64,000 nucleotides of DNA from JBHJHP01 sp042219825 (GTDB lineage: Bacteria; Bacteroidota; Bacteroidia; Bacteroidales; UBA5342): assembly GCF_042219825.1 (NCBI RefSeq), contig NZ_JBHJHQ010000007.1, positions 271,395 through 335,394 of the forward strand. Reading direction: 5' to 3'. Position numbers and translations under genes: made by a program. Below, piece by piece: positions 38,111-45,958 of this stretch (position 1 is the stretch's first letter; each line of letters opens with the position of its first letter). The notes under the pieces were generated by a model that had not been told where the DNA came from, searched no databases, and worked only from the letters and a program-made list of their open reading frames with translations.

Positions 38111-38992
38111 TCAGATTTCTGCGCTGGCAGTTTCCATTTCGCGGTCAACTTTTTTAACCAGTCCCTGCAATACTTTACCCGGACCAACCTCTGTAAAGGA
38201 AGTGGCACCGTCGGCAATCATATTCTGAACGGTCTGTGTCCATTTTACAGCACCTGTCAACTGTGCAATCAGGTTTTCTTTTATCACCGAAGGATCAGTC
38301 TGCGGTTTGGCATCCACATTCTGATAAATCGGACAAACCGGGGCATTTATTGTTGTTGTTTTAATGGCTTCGGCCAGTTCTTCACGGGCAGGTTCCATTA
38401 GTGGTGAATGGAAGGCACCTCCAACCGGTAAGACCAAAGCGCGTTTGGCACCTTTTTCTTTCAGGGTTTCGCAGGCAGCATTAACGGCTTCTACAGAGCC
38501 GGAAATCACCAGCTGACCAGGACAGTTGTAGTTGGCAGCGACCACAATACCTTCGGTTGTTTCGCAAACAGCTTCCACTGTTTCATCATCCATTCCAACA
38601 ATGGCTGCCATGGTTGACGGTTCAACTTCGCAGGCTTTCTGCATGGCCATGGCACGTTTCGAAACCAGGGTCAATCCGTCTTCAAATGTCAGGGCTCCGG
38701 CAGACACCAGGGCAGAAAATTCGCCCAAAGAGTGACCGGCAACCATTTCAGGTATGAATTTTTCTCCCATTACTTTCGCCAGAATCGTTGAGTGTAAAAA
38801 GATAGCCGGCTGGGTAACCTTTGTTTGTTTCAGGTCATCCATGGTTCCTTCAAACATCAGATCGGTGATTCGGAAGCCCAGAATATCGTTGGCTTTTTCG
38901 AATAACTCTTTTGCAATTTCGTAATTGTCGTACAGGTCTTTTCCCATTCCTACAAACTGGGCACCCTGTCCCGGAAATACAAATGCTTTCAT
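38111..38992 (-). CDS. fabD: Malonyl-CoA:ACP transacylase
   Basis: Transfers malonyl from CoA to ACP to start fatty acid elongation. It is 293 residues, with the opening FVFPGQGAQFVGMGKDLY, the nucleophile in GHSLGEFSAL, Gln in NCPGQLVISG, His in GGAFHSPLM, and NVDAKP near the end. All standard. It lies away from the acpP-fabF pair at 51.8-53.3 kb, so fatty acid genes are split in this genome. Its promoter element is recognisable upstream. Confidence 0.96.
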   Translation of the reverse strand: MKAFVFPGQGAQFVGMGKDLYDNYEIAKELFEKANDILGFRITDLMFEGTMDDLKQTKVTQPAIFLHSTILAKVMGEKFIPEMVAGHSLGEFSALVSAGALTFEDGLTLVSKRAMAMQKACEVEPSTMAAIVGMDDETVEAVCETTEGIVVAANYNCPGQLVISGSVEAVNAACETLKEKGAKRALVLPVGGAFHSPLMEPAREELAEAIKTTTINAPVCPIYQNVDAKPQTDPSVIKENLIAQLTGAVKWTQTVQNMIADGATSFTEVGPGKVLQGLVKKVDREMETASAEI

Positions 38993-39016
38993 TGTCTATA
39001 ATTTTAATTTGCGCCG

Positions 39017-39024
39017 CAAAGATA
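39017..39024 (-). promoter_or_regulatory. -7 element of the fabD promoter
   Basis: Read on the minus strand, this is TATCTTTG, an exact TAnnTTTG -7 element of the Bacteroidota sigma factor, 25 bases before the fabD ATG. No clear -33 TTTG is seen. Confidence 0.55.
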
Positions 39025-39115
39025 TAAAAACTTTATGGTAGAAATAAATACATGACATTTACCTTTTTATCGTCATTTACTATCTTTATACCTTCAACCA
39101 ATTTATCAATGTTGC

Positions 39116-40210
39116 ATGTTTAAGCCACTACTATTCTTATCGGTCATTTTTCTGATCGGATGTGCCGGAAAGCAAGAAAAATCACTCCCATATATCGATC
39201 TTTCAAAGTTTGAAGATGGCATTCATCACTGGAATCTTTATAGCGAAATCAGAACACAGGAACGCTATGACTCCGCTGATGTTATAGGTATTGCGGATAA
39301 TTTATTGCGTTATCAGAATAAAGACGGAGGTTGGCCCAAAAATATCGACTGGCTGGCAAAGCTGGACAGAGATTCCGTGATCAATGCCTTATCGGATCAT
39401 TATCGTGAAAGCACGTATGACAACCGGAATACCTTCCCGCAAATTGAGTACCTGGCAAGTGTTTATCACTATTCAGGCAATGATAAATACAAAACAGGAG
39501 CAGAAAAAGGGTTGCATTATATTCTGAACACACAATATCCCAAAGGTGGCTGGCGGGGCTGGGATGCCGATGCCATAACCTTTAACGATGATGTGATGAC
39601 CGGCATCATGAACCTCTTGCTGGATGTAAAAGAGGAACGCGATATTTATTCATGGATTGGCAATGCCCTTCGTGATTCTTTGCTCGAAGCGTATGGTAAA
39701 GGACTTAAGGTGATCCTGAATTGCCAGATAAAACTGGATGGCACAAAAACGGCCTGGTGTCAGCAGCATGATCCGGTAACGTATGAACCGGTTCAGGGCA
39801 GAAGTTACGAACTGCCATCTATCACGGCCCGTGAAAGCAGTGATATTGTCCTGTTTCTAATGCGGATTAAAGATCCGGATCAGGCTACCAAAGATGCGGT
39901 TGAATCTGCCGTAAAGTGGTTCAAAAAGGCAAAAATTACAGGATACCGCTATGCCACCATAGAAATTCCGGAACGGCCTTATCATGAAACAACGGTGGAT
40001 TTTGATCGTGAGTTTGTCCCGGATAAGAACGCCAAACCTGTTTGGGCCAGGTATTACGATCTAACAAACGGAAAACCATTTCTCTGTCTGCGCGATGGTA
40101 CAGTCGTTTACAGTCTCAGCGAAATTTCATTCGACCGCCGTATCGGTTACGACTGGTACGGCTTTTGGCCTGAAAAAGTCCTTGAGGCATACAAGGCATG
40201 GACGGAATAA
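39116..40210 (+). CDS. Pectate lyase PL10
   Basis: Cleaves polygalacturonate by beta-elimination. The 364-residue lipoprotein (FLIGCAGK) has the PL10 (alpha/alpha)3 toroid signature: YQNKDGGWPKNIDW, STYDNRNTFPQIEYLA, YPKGGWRGWDADAITFNDDVMTG, TAWCQQHDPVTYEPV.GRSYE and PVWARYYDL...PFLCLRDGTVVYSLSEISFDRRIGYDWYG. The DRR motif region holds the expected catalytic arginine. It lies divergent to fabD and apart from the main pectin block, as a single-gene outpost of the same pathway. Confidence 0.93.
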   Translation: MFKPLLFLSVIFLIGCAGKQEKSLPYIDLSKFEDGIHHWNLYSEIRTQERYDSADVIGIADNLLRYQNKDGGWPKNIDWLAKLDRDSVINALSDHYRESTYDNRNTFPQIEYLASVYHYSGNDKYKTGAEKGLHYILNTQYPKGGWRGWDADAITFNDDVMTGIMNLLLDVKEERDIYSWIGNALRDSLLEAYGKGLKVILNCQIKLDGTKTAWCQQHDPVTYEPVQGRSYELPSITARESSDIVLFLMRIKDPDQATKDAVESAVKWFKKAKITGYRYATIEIPERPYHETTVDFDREFVPDKNAKPVWARYYDLTNGKPFLCLRDGTVVYSLSEISFDRRIGYDWYGFWPEKVLEAYKAWTE

Positions 40211-40276
40211 AATAGTTTTTACATATCAGTTTTCTTTCAATAATCTTCTTTTTGTACAACTAATGCAAGTTGATTC

Positions 40277-40350
40277 GTCCGACTTTCCAAATCCATACGT
40301 TCGATTTCCTTAAACCTGTCGATTCAAAGCTTCCTGCCGACGTAGTTTTG
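40277..40350 (+). promoter_or_regulatory. Promoter with GTCCGAC-type direct repeats (22-bp period)
   Basis: GTCCGAC at 40277 and GTTCGAT at 40299 are 22 bases apart, and a third half-site GTCGAT begins at 40318. TAGTTTTG at 40343-40350 is an exact -7 TAnnTTTG, 25 bases after the third half-site. There is no -33 TTTG, as expected for an activator-dependent promoter. The same layout recurs at 45496-45568. Nine-base half-sites separated by about 13 bases is the LytTR operator layout (inference). Confidence 0.6.
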
Positions 40351-40394
40351 TGAAGAATTTTAATGGTCAGTTTAAAATTGCTGATATAAAAGAT

Positions 40395-40850
40395 ATGGCT
40401 ATGAATCATTTTACAATCATACTTTTTGCGTTAACAGGAGGGATATTTCTATCCGTTCAGGGAGGATTAAATGCACAACTAGGATCCTTGCTAAAAAGTC
40501 CGTTGCTGGCGTCTCTGGTAGCATACCTTTTCAGTACGCTGTTTGCTTTTTTGCTTGTACTTTTTAGTATAAAGCAAATTCCGTCTATACAGCAGGTCAA
40601 AGCCATACCCTTTTACCTGTGGTTTAGCGGTGCACTTTTTAGTGTGTTAGGGATCAGTCTGTATTATTATACGATTCCCAAACTTGGAATTTCTACTATG
40701 ATCTCCACCGGTCTGGTCGGACAAATTCTCTTTTCTTCTCTGGCCGGACATTTTGCCTGGTTCGGGCTCCCTGAAGAACCTCTTGATATTAAGAGGATTG
40801 TCGGGTTATGTGCAATGGTTATTGGAATAGTATTACTAAACAATAAATAA
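40395..40850 (+). CDS. YdcZ (DUF606) family DMT-type membrane protein
   Basis: A five-TM membrane protein of the DMT superfamily, about 152 residues. I start it at ATG 40395 (40401 is also possible). A GTG at 40350 would coincide with the last base of the -7 element and lie upstream of the transcription start, so the longer form is excluded. Motifs: FALTGGIFLSVQGGLNAQLG, LYYYTIPKLGISTMISTGLVGQILFSSLAGHF and VGLCAMVIGIVLLN, as in single-copy YdcZ proteins that pair as dimers. The transported compound is unknown. It is followed after one base by the GNAT gene, so the two are in one operon. Confidence 0.8.
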   Translation: MAMNHFTIILFALTGGIFLSVQGGLNAQLGSLLKSPLLASLVAYLFSTLFAFLLVLFSIKQIPSIQQVKAIPFYLWFSGALFSVLGISLYYYTIPKLGISTMISTGLVGQILFSSLAGHFAWFGLPEEPLDIKRIVGLCAMVIGIVLLNNK

Positions 40851-40851
40851 A

Positions 40852-41577
40852 ATGAATTTAATAAGAGAAAATATTGAAAACCTGACAAGTCTTTGGCAGA
40901 TTGTCGGAGAGAGGGCTAATGCTTTTTATCAGAAAAAAGGATTTAGCTATTGCGGAATAAACTATTCTGAATGGCCAAACAGATTATGGTTTCATGGTGA
41001 GGTGAATGATACAAATCTTCAGGAAGCAAAAGCTTTGATATCAGGTTCCCGCGTGAATCTAAAAATTGCATACTGGGACATCTTCGAAAATAATGCTTTG
41101 GAATTATTCGAAAAACATGGTTTCATCAGAACCTCAGAACAAATTGGCATGTCCCTGAAAGTCGATAGGCCTTTCGAAACAACAAAATCCATAAAACTGG
41201 AAAAAGTAGCGAATAAGAGTCAGGCTGTATTATGGTCTGATTTGTTCAAAAAGGCATTTAACTATGACATAAGCTACATTCTACTTTTGCTGAGCTCAAA
41301 AGATATTGATTATTTCCTGGCTTACAACAATAATCAACCCGTTGGAACATGCATGGTTTTCAGCCATACGAAGGAGGTAACAGGGATACATTCTTTGGGC
41401 ATCATTCCTGAAATGAGAAGAAAAGGCTATGCCGAAGAAATTATGAACCATATCCTTGACCAGTCTTATGATCAAGGCTTTAAATATGTCACCCTTCAGG
41501 CCTCAGAGATGGCCCGTGCAATGTATGAGAAACTGGGATTTTTAACCCAATTTAAAATGTACAATTATAACATATAA
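40852..41577 (+). CDS. GNAT family N-acetyltransferase
   Basis: A 241-residue cytoplasmic protein with two GNAT-like halves. The N-terminal half (residues 1-105) is degenerate (NAFYQKKGFSYCGINYSEWPNRLWFHGEV). The C-terminal half carries the acetyl-CoA site: IHSLGIIPEMRRKGYAEEIMNHIL with the Q/RxxGxG/A loop as RRKGYA, then VTLQASEMARAMYEKLGF. The substrate is unknown. It sits between YdcZ and a nitroreductase in a probable three-gene operon. Confidence 0.85.
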   Translation: MNLIRENIENLTSLWQIVGERANAFYQKKGFSYCGINYSEWPNRLWFHGEVNDTNLQEAKALISGSRVNLKIAYWDIFENNALELFEKHGFIRTSEQIGMSLKVDRPFETTKSIKLEKVANKSQAVLWSDLFKKAFNYDISYILLLLSSKDIDYFLAYNNNQPVGTCMVFSHTKEVTGIHSLGIIPEMRRKGYAEEIMNHILDQSYDQGFKYVTLQASEMARAMYEKLGFLTQFKMYNYNI

Positions 41578-41590
41578 AAACATTTGCGTT

Positions 41591-42220
41591 ATGGAATTAC
41601 TAAAAAACATGGAATGGCGATATGCTACCAAAAAGTTTGATCCTGACAAAAAAGTGGGATCATCAGAAATTGCAAAACTTAAAAAAGCAATTCAGCTGTC
41701 TGTTTCCTCGTATGGATTACAACTATATAAAGTACTCATTATTGAAGATAAAGCGTTAAGGCAAAAACTGAAACCGGTGTCGTGGAATCAGAACCAGATT
41801 ACAGATGCATCTCATTTGTTTGTCTTTTGCAACTATTCAAAAGTTGAACCATCCGATATTGAAACACATATCCATCTGACATCGGAAATAAGGAATATTG
41901 ATATTGAAAAGATAAGAGGCTATGGAGATTTTATCGTATCCAAACTCAATGAAAAAACCGATATTGAAAAGACAAACTGGCTTGAGCGTCAACCATATAT
42001 TGCATTGGCAAACCTGTTAATGGCATGTGCCGAACTGGGGATCGATGCCTGTCCGATGGAAGGGTTTGAGCCGGATAAGTACAACACAATTCTTGGTCTG
42101 GATCAGAAAGGATTAAATGCCTGCGTCATTGCTACGGTTGGATACAGACATAATGATGACAGATCACAAAAACAGGCAAAAGTGCGGAAGCCTTTGGAAG
42201 CACTTTTCATGGAGATTTAA
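41591..42220 (+). CDS. Nitroreductase family flavoprotein (NfsB-like)
   Basis: A 209-residue FMN-dependent NAD(P)H oxidoreductase. Marks of the family: MEWRYATKKFDPDKKV at the N-terminus (FMN phosphate-binding Arg/Lys), LSVSSYGLQLYKVLII, QPYIALANLLMACAELGIDACPMEGFEP and VGYRHNDDRSQKQAKVRKPLEALF at the end. It may reduce quinones, nitroaromatics or other stress compounds. It lies 13 bases behind the GNAT gene and likely shares its activator-dependent promoter. Confidence 0.9.
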   Translation: MELLKNMEWRYATKKFDPDKKVGSSEIAKLKKAIQLSVSSYGLQLYKVLIIEDKALRQKLKPVSWNQNQITDASHLFVFCNYSKVEPSDIETHIHLTSEIRNIDIEKIRGYGDFIVSKLNEKTDIEKTNWLERQPYIALANLLMACAELGIDACPMEGFEPDKYNTILGLDQKGLNACVIATVGYRHNDDRSQKQAKVRKPLEALFMEI

Positions 42221-42292
42221 AATTTTACTTAAGATCTCTGTTATAAAGATGTTGGGAGACATCGCGATTAAAAGTAAAAATTGATCAATTTT

Positions 42293-42344
42293 TGTTCGGA
42301 ATTATAATTCCGAACATTTGTTTATCAGACCATGTTTAGTTTTA
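42293..42344 (+). promoter_or_regulatory. Palindromic operator (TTCCGAAC family) and promoter
   Basis: A perfect 24-base palindrome (42293-42316) is made of GTTCGGAA, an AT-only centre and TTCCGAAC. The right half-site is followed at once by TTTG (42317), and a TAGTTTTA -7-like element starts at 42337, 29 bases after the start of the TTCCGAAC half-site (42308). The same half-site, TTTG and 29-base offset recur at 45315-45351. It probably controls the DUF1330/DUF7010 genes. Confidence 0.6.
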
Positions 42345-42503
42345 CAGCATTATTTTTTCCTGAATAAATGAATTATATACGTAGTAAAGACTTCTTTCAG
42401 AATATTACTGATGTAGGGCAAAGTTTAAATCACACAGAATGAAAATATTCAGGTTTATGTTGAGGGTTGCCTCAGAAAATAGCTAACACACACATAACAG
42501 AAG

Positions 42504-42950
42504 ATGAAAGAAATATATATAGCACCATCGCAGGAAGCGGGGCGTGACTTTGTTTTAAGAGGAATAAAAGGTCCGGTTGTAATGCTTAACCTGCTTCGTT
42601 TTCGTGAGACGGCTGATTATTCAGCCTCTCCTGAGTTAGAACCGGAGAAGCCAATCAGCGGTAAAGAAGCTTATCAGTTGTACATTGACCATACCTTGCC
42701 GTTTTTAAAAGAATCAGGTGGCGAAATTATGTTTTTGGGAGAAGGAGGAAAATATCTGATTGGCCCCAGCGGTGAACGATGGGACCTTGTGATGTTGATT
42801 AAACAAAAAAACGTGGAAAGATTTCTGAATTTCGAATCACACAAAGATTATCAAAAGGGAATAGGTCACCGGACAGCGGCATTGGAAGATTCACGATTGC
42901 TCCCTGTTGCGGAATCGAAAGAATCTGGAAAATTAATTTTTCAACAATAA
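42504..42950 (+). CDS. DUF1330 domain protein
   Basis: A 148-residue soluble protein with a ferredoxin-like alpha/beta dimeric barrel of the DUF1330/NIPSNAP kind: GPVVMLNLLRFRE, SGKEAYQLYIDHTLPFLKESGGEIMFLGEG, WDLVMLIKQKNVERFLNFESHKDYQKGIGHRTAALEDSRLLPV. Function unknown; relatives are small stress- or polyphenol-linked proteins. A palindromic operator lies 190 bases upstream. The broken DUF7010 gene follows after 43 bases. Confidence 0.8.
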   Translation: MKEIYIAPSQEAGRDFVLRGIKGPVVMLNLLRFRETADYSASPELEPEKPISGKEAYQLYIDHTLPFLKESGGEIMFLGEGGKYLIGPSGERWDLVMLIKQKNVERFLNFESHKDYQKGIGHRTAALEDSRLLPVAESKESGKLIFQQ

Positions 42951-42993
42951 ATTTTCCAAAGCGTTTAACCTTCAGAAGGTTATCAAAAAGAAA

Positions 42994-43560
42994 ATGAAAC
43001 AACTCAAAAGAACACTCGAAGAACAACGAAAGGAATTTTCAAAACGAAAATTTTTAGCAACACCGCTGGCCTGATTAACAGCTTGGTTGACCTCAGGGCT
43101 TGCCGCAATCTTCTTTCCTCCATCCATAGCTGTTTGGGTATTATTTATTGCCACCGGAAGCATTGTTTACCTTGCTCTGATTATTTCAAAGTTTACCGGC
43201 GAAAATTTTCTGGACAAGCAGAAACCCAAAAATGAATTTGACAGACTCTTTATGTACAGTGTTTTTCAATCGGTTCTTGTGTACTCCATTGCCATTCCCT
43301 TTTTTCTTGTCGATTACACTTCATTACCTATGACCATTGGAATTTTGACCGGGCTAATGTGGCTTCCCTTTTCGTGGATCATTCAACACTGGATCGGAAT
43401 TTTTCATGTTGTTGTCAGAACAGTCATTATTCTTGTTTTGTGGTACTTGCTACCCGGATATCGGTTTATTGCTATTCCTTTCTCAATTGTTCTGATTTAT
43501 CTGGTTACAATTTTTATCCTGTTGAACCGGAAGAAAAGTTATGAAATGGCAGATGAATAG
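42994..43560 (+). pseudogene. DUF7010-like membrane protein gene with in-frame TGA
   Basis: Read from ATG 42994 the frame encodes about 26 residues (KQLKRTLEEQRKEFSKRKFLATPLA), hits TGA at 43072-43074 (codon 27), and continues without another stop to 43560. The part after the stop matches the DUF7010 layout with about five TM helices: LTAWLTSGLAAIFFPP, AVWVLFIATGSIVYLALIISKFTGE, NEFDRLFMYSVFQ, TSLPMTIGILTGLMWLPFSWIIQHW and a last helix. One base change from a sense codon such as TGG or GGA explains the stop. It could be a real nonsense mutation, an assembly error, or a restart at an internal codon near 43087. No start codon just after the TGA gives the N-terminal part back. Confidence 0.75.
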
Positions 43561-43704
43561 TGGCGCATATTATTTTGCGGTCAAAACGTATGAATTCTAA
43601 TACAAATATTTTTCAATTAATAATTAGTGGTACAATGTTTTATATTAAACATTTCCTCACATACTATGTTAGTTTTTATAAGTCCGGATTAACCTTTATA
43701 ACAA

Positions 43705-44865
43705 ATGCAAATATTGGTGTTATTAAACTTTGCGGCTGCCTTACAGGGCATATTCTTAACTTATTTAATCGCACACAATAAGCCCAAAGACACCAAATCC
43801 ATAGTTCTTGGATCATTAACATTAGTGCTTTCCATCAGCCTTTTAGGTGGGATCTATGGTATGACAGGTTATTACAAAACCTTTCCCCATCTTATTAATG
43901 TTATTGATCCTTTGTTTTTGCTTTACGGTCCTTTATTGTACGTATATATCTTTGTGCTTACAAAAAATAAGCTACCACGGTTTTATCTGTTTCACGCCAT
44001 CCCGTTCTTCATCTATATCATTTCGTTTATACCTCTTTATGTGAAGAGCGGGGAAGAAAAGATTCAGTTTGCTGAATACATTTTTTTGAATAACGAAGTT
44101 CCATTAGAAGCTTTGATTATGCAACTGGGTCGGGTCTTTTACATTACTATTTATGTTGTTATAAGTCTGGTTTTGGTAAAAGATCATCAGAAAAAAATTA
44201 AAAACAACTTTTCTGATATTGAAAAGATCTCTCTGTCACAGGCAAAAAAGATCCTTTATTTTTTCCTGTTTGTGTTGCTGGTAGCATTGATTTCATTTAT
44301 GCTCGGTTATAAATTTTCCTACAGTTTTTCGGTTTCAAACAACATTATCGGATTCTTTGTGGGAATTATCATTTATGCGCTTGCATATTCCACCTGGCGG
44401 ACTAAAAATATTCAGCTGTTAGATACAATGGATAGCAAAGGCTATCCTGATGATAACACATCCGTTTCAAAAGGGAAGGGGAGAAGCGTATTTATTTTAA
44501 ACGATGATCAGATAAAGAAATATTCAAAACTACTGACAACGGTTATAGAAAAGGATAAAGCCTACATTGAAAATGATATCTCCTTAGCTGAACTAAGTTC
44601 AAAAATCAACATTCAACCTTATCAGTTGTCAGAATTAATCAGCCGGGTTTATGGTGAATCATTTTTCGATTTTATTAACCGGCACCGGATCGAAGAAATT
44701 AAATCACGTTTGGATGATCCAAAATCCGACTCATACTCTTTACTGGGAATTGCAATGGATTGTGGCTTTAATTCAAAATCATCCTTCAATACCGCATTTA
44801 AAAAGTTTACAGGTCTGACCCCAAGCGAATACCGCAAGCAAAAAATGGTTAGCCCGACTATCTAG
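43705..44865 (+). CDS. Membrane-anchored AraC-family transcriptional regulator
   Basis: A 386-residue protein. The first 235 residues hold seven hydrophobic helices (ILVLLNFAAALQGIFLTYLI, LFLLYGPLLYVYIFVLT, FYITIYVVISLVLV, ILYFFLFVLLVALISFML, IIGFFVGIIIYALAY). The C-terminal 110 residues form the AraC DNA-binding domain: DISLAELSSKINIQPYQLSELISRVYGESFFDFINRHRIEEIK and the signature GIAMDCGFNSKSSFNTAFKKFTGLTPSEYRK. The membrane part may sense a ligand. Operator-like TTCCGAAC sites lie on both sides (42293-42316 and 45294-45322), which suggests local control of the neighbouring genes. Confidence 0.9.
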   Translation: MQILVLLNFAAALQGIFLTYLIAHNKPKDTKSIVLGSLTLVLSISLLGGIYGMTGYYKTFPHLINVIDPLFLLYGPLLYVYIFVLTKNKLPRFYLFHAIPFFIYIISFIPLYVKSGEEKIQFAEYIFLNNEVPLEALIMQLGRVFYITIYVVISLVLVKDHQKKIKNNFSDIEKISLSQAKKILYFFLFVLLVALISFMLGYKFSYSFSVSNNIIGFFVGIIIYALAYSTWRTKNIQLLDTMDSKGYPDDNTSVSKGKGRSVFILNDDQIKKYSKLLTTVIEKDKAYIENDISLAELSSKINIQPYQLSELISRVYGESFFDFINRHRIEEIKSRLDDPKSDSYSLLGIAMDCGFNSKSSFNTAFKKFTGLTPSEYRKQKMVSPTI

Positions 44866-45286
44866 ATATTTACTGTCTTTTACCTGTTTTTCTCTTCAAT
44901 ACACCGGAGCAGGAAATTTTGAAGACATGTCACGCAAAACGTCCTGTTTATCAGTTTTTTGCCAAAAAAATCAAAATGATATTTTACGTTCTTTTCAAAA
45001 TTGTGTGTGTCTTAAAAATCATCATTGTATGTATAATCCCCCACAATAAAATTGGGGTTTGGGATAATTTTTTTCTGAAAAACCAGCTTATTGTGATGTG
45101 GTAAGGTATAAGCGGCATTTTTGTCAGGAATTTTCATTGCTTCAAAATTTAACTATTTCATTAAATAGCCTGTCAGATAAAGAATAGGTTGGCTTTCATT
45201 AACTTATTCAACCCTGAAAATCGCATGAAAAATCATGCGCCCTTATCATTTTTATAGATAAGCATATACATACATTTTGGCCCACT

Positions 45287-45351
45287 ATTATAATTCCGAA
45301 CACCTGCATTGCTATTCCGAACTTTTGCCAAACTCACCTCCTCTACTTTTG
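45287..45351 (+). promoter_or_regulatory. Promoter with TTCCGAAC direct repeats (21-bp period)
   Basis: TTCCGAAC occurs at 45294 and 45315, exactly 21 bases (two helical turns) apart, the usual layout for AraC-family operators. The first lies in a 16-base match (45287-45302) to the palindrome at 42301-42316. The second is followed by TTTG and by TACTTTTG at 45344, an exact -7 element 29 bases after the half-site start. Confidence 0.6.
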
Positions 45352-45495
45352 TCAGCGTCCTTCAATTGAAGATGTACAAATAAGTGAAACACTAGTGATA
45401 ATTGATATGAAATGCTTAGCAGAAAAAAAAATCTCACAGGAACACAGGCATGGCAAGTCGCGGCCGGACTTTATTTCTAAAGAGAAATGGATGAT

Positions 45496-45568
45496 GTCCG
45501 ACTTCATAAATCCGAACGTCCGACTTACTTAAAAACGTCGAACACAGGTGGCAGGGTCTGTAGATTTG
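45496..45568 (+). promoter_or_regulatory. Second GTCCGAC direct-repeat promoter
   Basis: GTCCGAC at 45496 and 45518 (22-base period), a third half-site GTCGAAC at 45537 and a -7 TAGATTTG at 45561-45568. Spacing of 22, 19 and 24 bases nearly equals the 22, 19 and 25 at 40277-40350. It reads into DUF4260 and the TonB receptor, starting about 30 bases upstream of the DUF4260 ATG. Confidence 0.6.
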
Positions 45569-45595
45569 CACCATAACAAATTATAAGTCAATAGA

Positions 45596-45958
45596 ATGAA
45601 ACTTTTACTACAAATTGAAGAAACAAGCATGCTGGCGCTCTCATTTTATCTGAGTCTCCTTCTTGGTTATAAATGGTGGATATTTATTCTGTTCCTGTTT
45701 GTGCCAGATCTGAGCATGCTGGCATACTTTTTCGGAAACAGAACCGGAGCATTTATATATAATCTGTTTCACTATAAATTTCTAGCAGTAATCCTTGGCA
45801 TTTCAGGTTATCTGATCTCACTGCCATCTCTCGCATTTGCAGGTACTATTCTCTTTGGACACAGTTCTTTTGACAGAATCTTTGGATACGGATTAAAGTT
45901 CAAAGACGATTTTAAACATACACATCTTAGTATTAACAATAAATTTTATTCAAAATGA
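45596..45958 (+). CDS. DUF4260 family membrane protein
   Basis: A 120-residue protein with three to four TM helices. The DUF4260 pattern is clear: ETSMLALSFYLSLLLGYKWWIFILFLFVPDLSMLAYFFGNRTGAFIYNL region and the end SSFDRIFGYGLKFKDDFKHTHLS. Function unknown. Its stop overlaps the ATG of the TonB receptor (ATGA), and its promoter (45496-45568) is of the GTCCGAC type. Confidence 0.9.
   Translation: MKLLLQIEETSMLALSFYLSLLLGYKWWIFILFLFVPDLSMLAYFFGNRTGAFIYNLFHYKFLAVILGISGYLISLPSLAFAGTILFGHSSFDRIFGYGLKFKDDFKHTHLSINNKFYSK

Larger units (their letters stand above)
44866..45595 (+). other. 730-base intergenic region with two regulated promoters
   Basis: No convincing gene is present; a short open frame at 44919-45104 is lysine- and isoleucine-rich with no family likeness. 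The region holds an AraC-type site with a promoter (45287-45351) and the GTCCGAC promoter (45496-45568), both reading toward the DUF4260/TonB genes. The 44990-45250 part is A+T-rich without clear structure. Confidence 0.6.

Noticed and set aside
40350..40395. GTG start for the YdcZ gene
   Set aside because: The GTG shares its first base with the -7 element (40343-40350), so it would lie before the transcript begins.
43072..43074. Selenocysteine at the in-frame TGA
   Set aside because: The following bases show no obvious SECIS-like hairpin, the family is not a redox protein, and the neighbouring residues fit a structural Trp or Gly.
44919..45104. Short 61-residue open frame behind the AraC gene
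   Set aside because: Lys/Ile/Val-rich without any family pattern and in an A+T-rich intergenic region; no ribosome-binding support.
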